Source: an uncultured Phycisphaerales bacterium (GTDB lineage Bacteria; Planctomycetota; Phycisphaerae; UBA1845; CAIVHJ01). From it: a DNA stretch of 5,575 nucleotides. Positions 4,878-5,575 of this stretch are shown piece by piece; position 1 is the first letter of the stretch, and every line of letters begins with the position of its first letter. The notes under the pieces are model-generated. The model searched no databases. It was not told the DNA's origin and saw only the letters and a list, made by a program, of their open reading frames with translations. A program made the position numbers and the translations under genes. The stretch is taken from the NCBI GenBank assembly GCA_903905665.1, contig CAIVHJ010000130.1, forward strand, positions 1 to 5,575. The letters run 5' to 3'.

Positions 4878-5575
4878 TTAACGGAGGGCGCGCATACCCC
4901 AAGTCAAAAGACTCGTTCTGGAAGTCCCCGTGGTCGTCGGACATTCGACGCGGATCAACGACTTCTTGCCCGTCGCATAGTGTTCATTGATCGAGCCGAA
5001 GTTGACGAAGGAATGGGGATATACACCGATCATCGGATACAAGGTCGCCGTCGGGGTCGCCGGGGTGACCTTGTAGACGTTGTTCGGATCGAAGTGGATG
5101 AGCTGATTCCGCTCGTTTCTATAAGCGTGATCGAGCGCGCCGTCAACCCAACGCCGGACGGAATCCCTGAACGTGAGAGAAGTCAGGTTGTCAAGTCCGG
5201 GCCCTTCGAACTGCGCCGCCATCGTGCCCGTCGCTCCGACCTTGACCAGGAACCCGAAAAGCCCGAGGTCGAGCGAAGATTCCAGGTCGTAGAAGTTCTG
5301 CGCGGAATTGAGCAGAGGGCCATAGCTTCGATAATAGGGCGTTGCAAACGGAGAGGACTTGCCGTCCTTCGTCAGCGCGTTAAGAGTGTTTTCAATATGG
5401 ATGTCCATAGTATAAACACCCGCCGTCGAGGTCGCGCCGATGTCAGCCAGCACTCCGGTCGTGATGTCGAGCTGTAGATTGCTGTAACGGCCCGAGTCGA
5501 AGATTGTATCTTCGGGACGATTCAGGAAGTTGAAGCAGAACGGAATTTCCAGCACAGCGTCAGCCGTGAGGGAGG
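4878..5575 (-). CDS. Putative major capsid protein, double-jelly-roll type (partial, N-terminus outside window)
   Basis: The reading frame is open to the right edge: six more codons (SLTADA) precede the GTG at 5555, so that GTG is probably an internal valine and the true start lies beyond the window. The visible 231 residues are mostly beta-strand-like, with alternating hydrophobic residues and many Gly/Thr/Pro turns. A first strand (VLEIPF) is followed by IFDSGRYSNLQLDI, and one amphipathic helix (LTFRDSVRRWVDGALDHAYR) sits in the middle. There is no signal peptide and no membrane helix. A visible length of 231 plus a missing N-terminus fits small double-jelly-roll capsid proteins such as PM2 P2 (about 269 residues). 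Position at the head of a block of small membrane proteins, a transglycosylase and spike-like genes supports the reading. The capsid role is inferred from this pattern and context; another beta-sandwich virion protein remains possible. Confidence 0.6.
   Translation of the reverse strand, partial: SLTADAVLEIPFCFNFLNRPEDTIFDSGRYSNLQLDITTGVLADIGATSTAGVYTMDIHIENTLNALTKDGKSSPFATPYYRSYGPLLNSAQNFYDLESSLDLGLFGFLVKVGATGTMAAQFEGPGLDNLTSLTFRDSVRRWVDGALDHAYRNERNQLIHFDPNNVYKVTPATPTATLYPMIGVYPHSFVNFGSINEHYATGKKSLIRVECPTTTGTSRTSLLTWGMRALR

Noticed and set aside
4192..4881. 229-codon open frame on the plus strand
   Set aside because: It mirrors the Gly/Ala-rich minus-strand gene; its Pro/Ala/Thr-rich product is what the reverse of such codons gives. 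It covers two minus-strand genes that have good ribosome binding sites, as well as the gap.
5041..5075. GTCGCCG-type short direct repeat
   Set aside because: It encodes a Thr/Pro/Ala loop (TPATPTATL) in the capsid-like protein and is too short and irregular to be more than low-complexity coding sequence.
4980..5477. 165-codon open frame on the plus strand
   Set aside because: It lies wholly inside the capsid-like gene. The product is Arg/Glu/Val-rich with no domain pattern, typical of a shadow frame in GC-rich sequence.
5553..5555. GTG as the start of the capsid-like gene
   Set aside because: The frame continues open to the window edge, and the codon lies within a natural beta strand (TADAVLEIPF). 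No Shine-Dalgarno is visible in the 20 upstream bases at suitable spacing, so a start outside the window is more likely.
1..5575. tRNA genes, CRISPR arrays, insertion sequences, attachment sites
   Set aside because: I saw no cloverleaf, regularly spaced repeat, transposase or integrase signature, or terminal inverted repeats on either strand.

Overview
The window looks like part of a small bacterial virus genome, and more specifically the virion-structure block of a tailless, membrane-containing phage (the PRD1/PM2/FLiP type of design). All credible genes lie on the minus strand, so biological order runs from high to low coordinates. They are packed head to tail with gaps of 0 to 16 bp or short overlaps, almost all with visible Shine-Dalgarno sites. 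The one longer gap is 63 bp, after the first gene. No tail, portal, terminase, replication or integrase gene is visible, but only 5.6 kb is shown. The host is probably a bacterium with peptidoglycan, because a lytic transglycosylase is encoded; the genus cannot be read from the sequence.

Layout in transcription order: (1) 5575-4878, a beta-rich protein cut by the window edge, best read as the C-terminal 231 residues of a double-jelly-roll-type major capsid protein. (2) 4877-4815, a gap holding two adjacent hairpins, one terminator-like and one overlapping the next ribosome binding site. (3) 4814-4245, a Gly/Ala-rich hydrophobic membrane protein. (4) 4234-3968, an 88-residue protein of unknown function. 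(5) 3967-2954, five very short proteins, each with one predicted membrane helix; two of them (3967-3827 and 3810-3667) are too short for ordinary gene-length cut-offs and were found by hand. (6) 2951-2451, a membrane-anchored lytic transglycosylase. (7) 2470-62, three beta-rich proteins of 127, 181 and 487 residues, read here as a vertex/spike set. (8) A possible start codon for a further gene at the left edge.

How they may work together: the capsid protein would build the shell and the small membrane proteins would sit in an internal lipid layer. The transglycosylase would open peptidoglycan during entry or exit. The last three genes would build the vertex: a small penton-like jelly roll, then two proteins that share the N-terminus MAQVG and could dock to it. 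The 487-residue protein carries a glycosidase-like beta-propeller followed by fibre-type GNVAIG/GSVGIG repeats, so it is the likely receptor-binding or glycan-processing spike. Its gene is visibly more AT-rich than the rest, as expected of an exchanged host-range module. The capsid and penton assignments rest on pattern recognition and gene order, not on a search, and are the main things to test.
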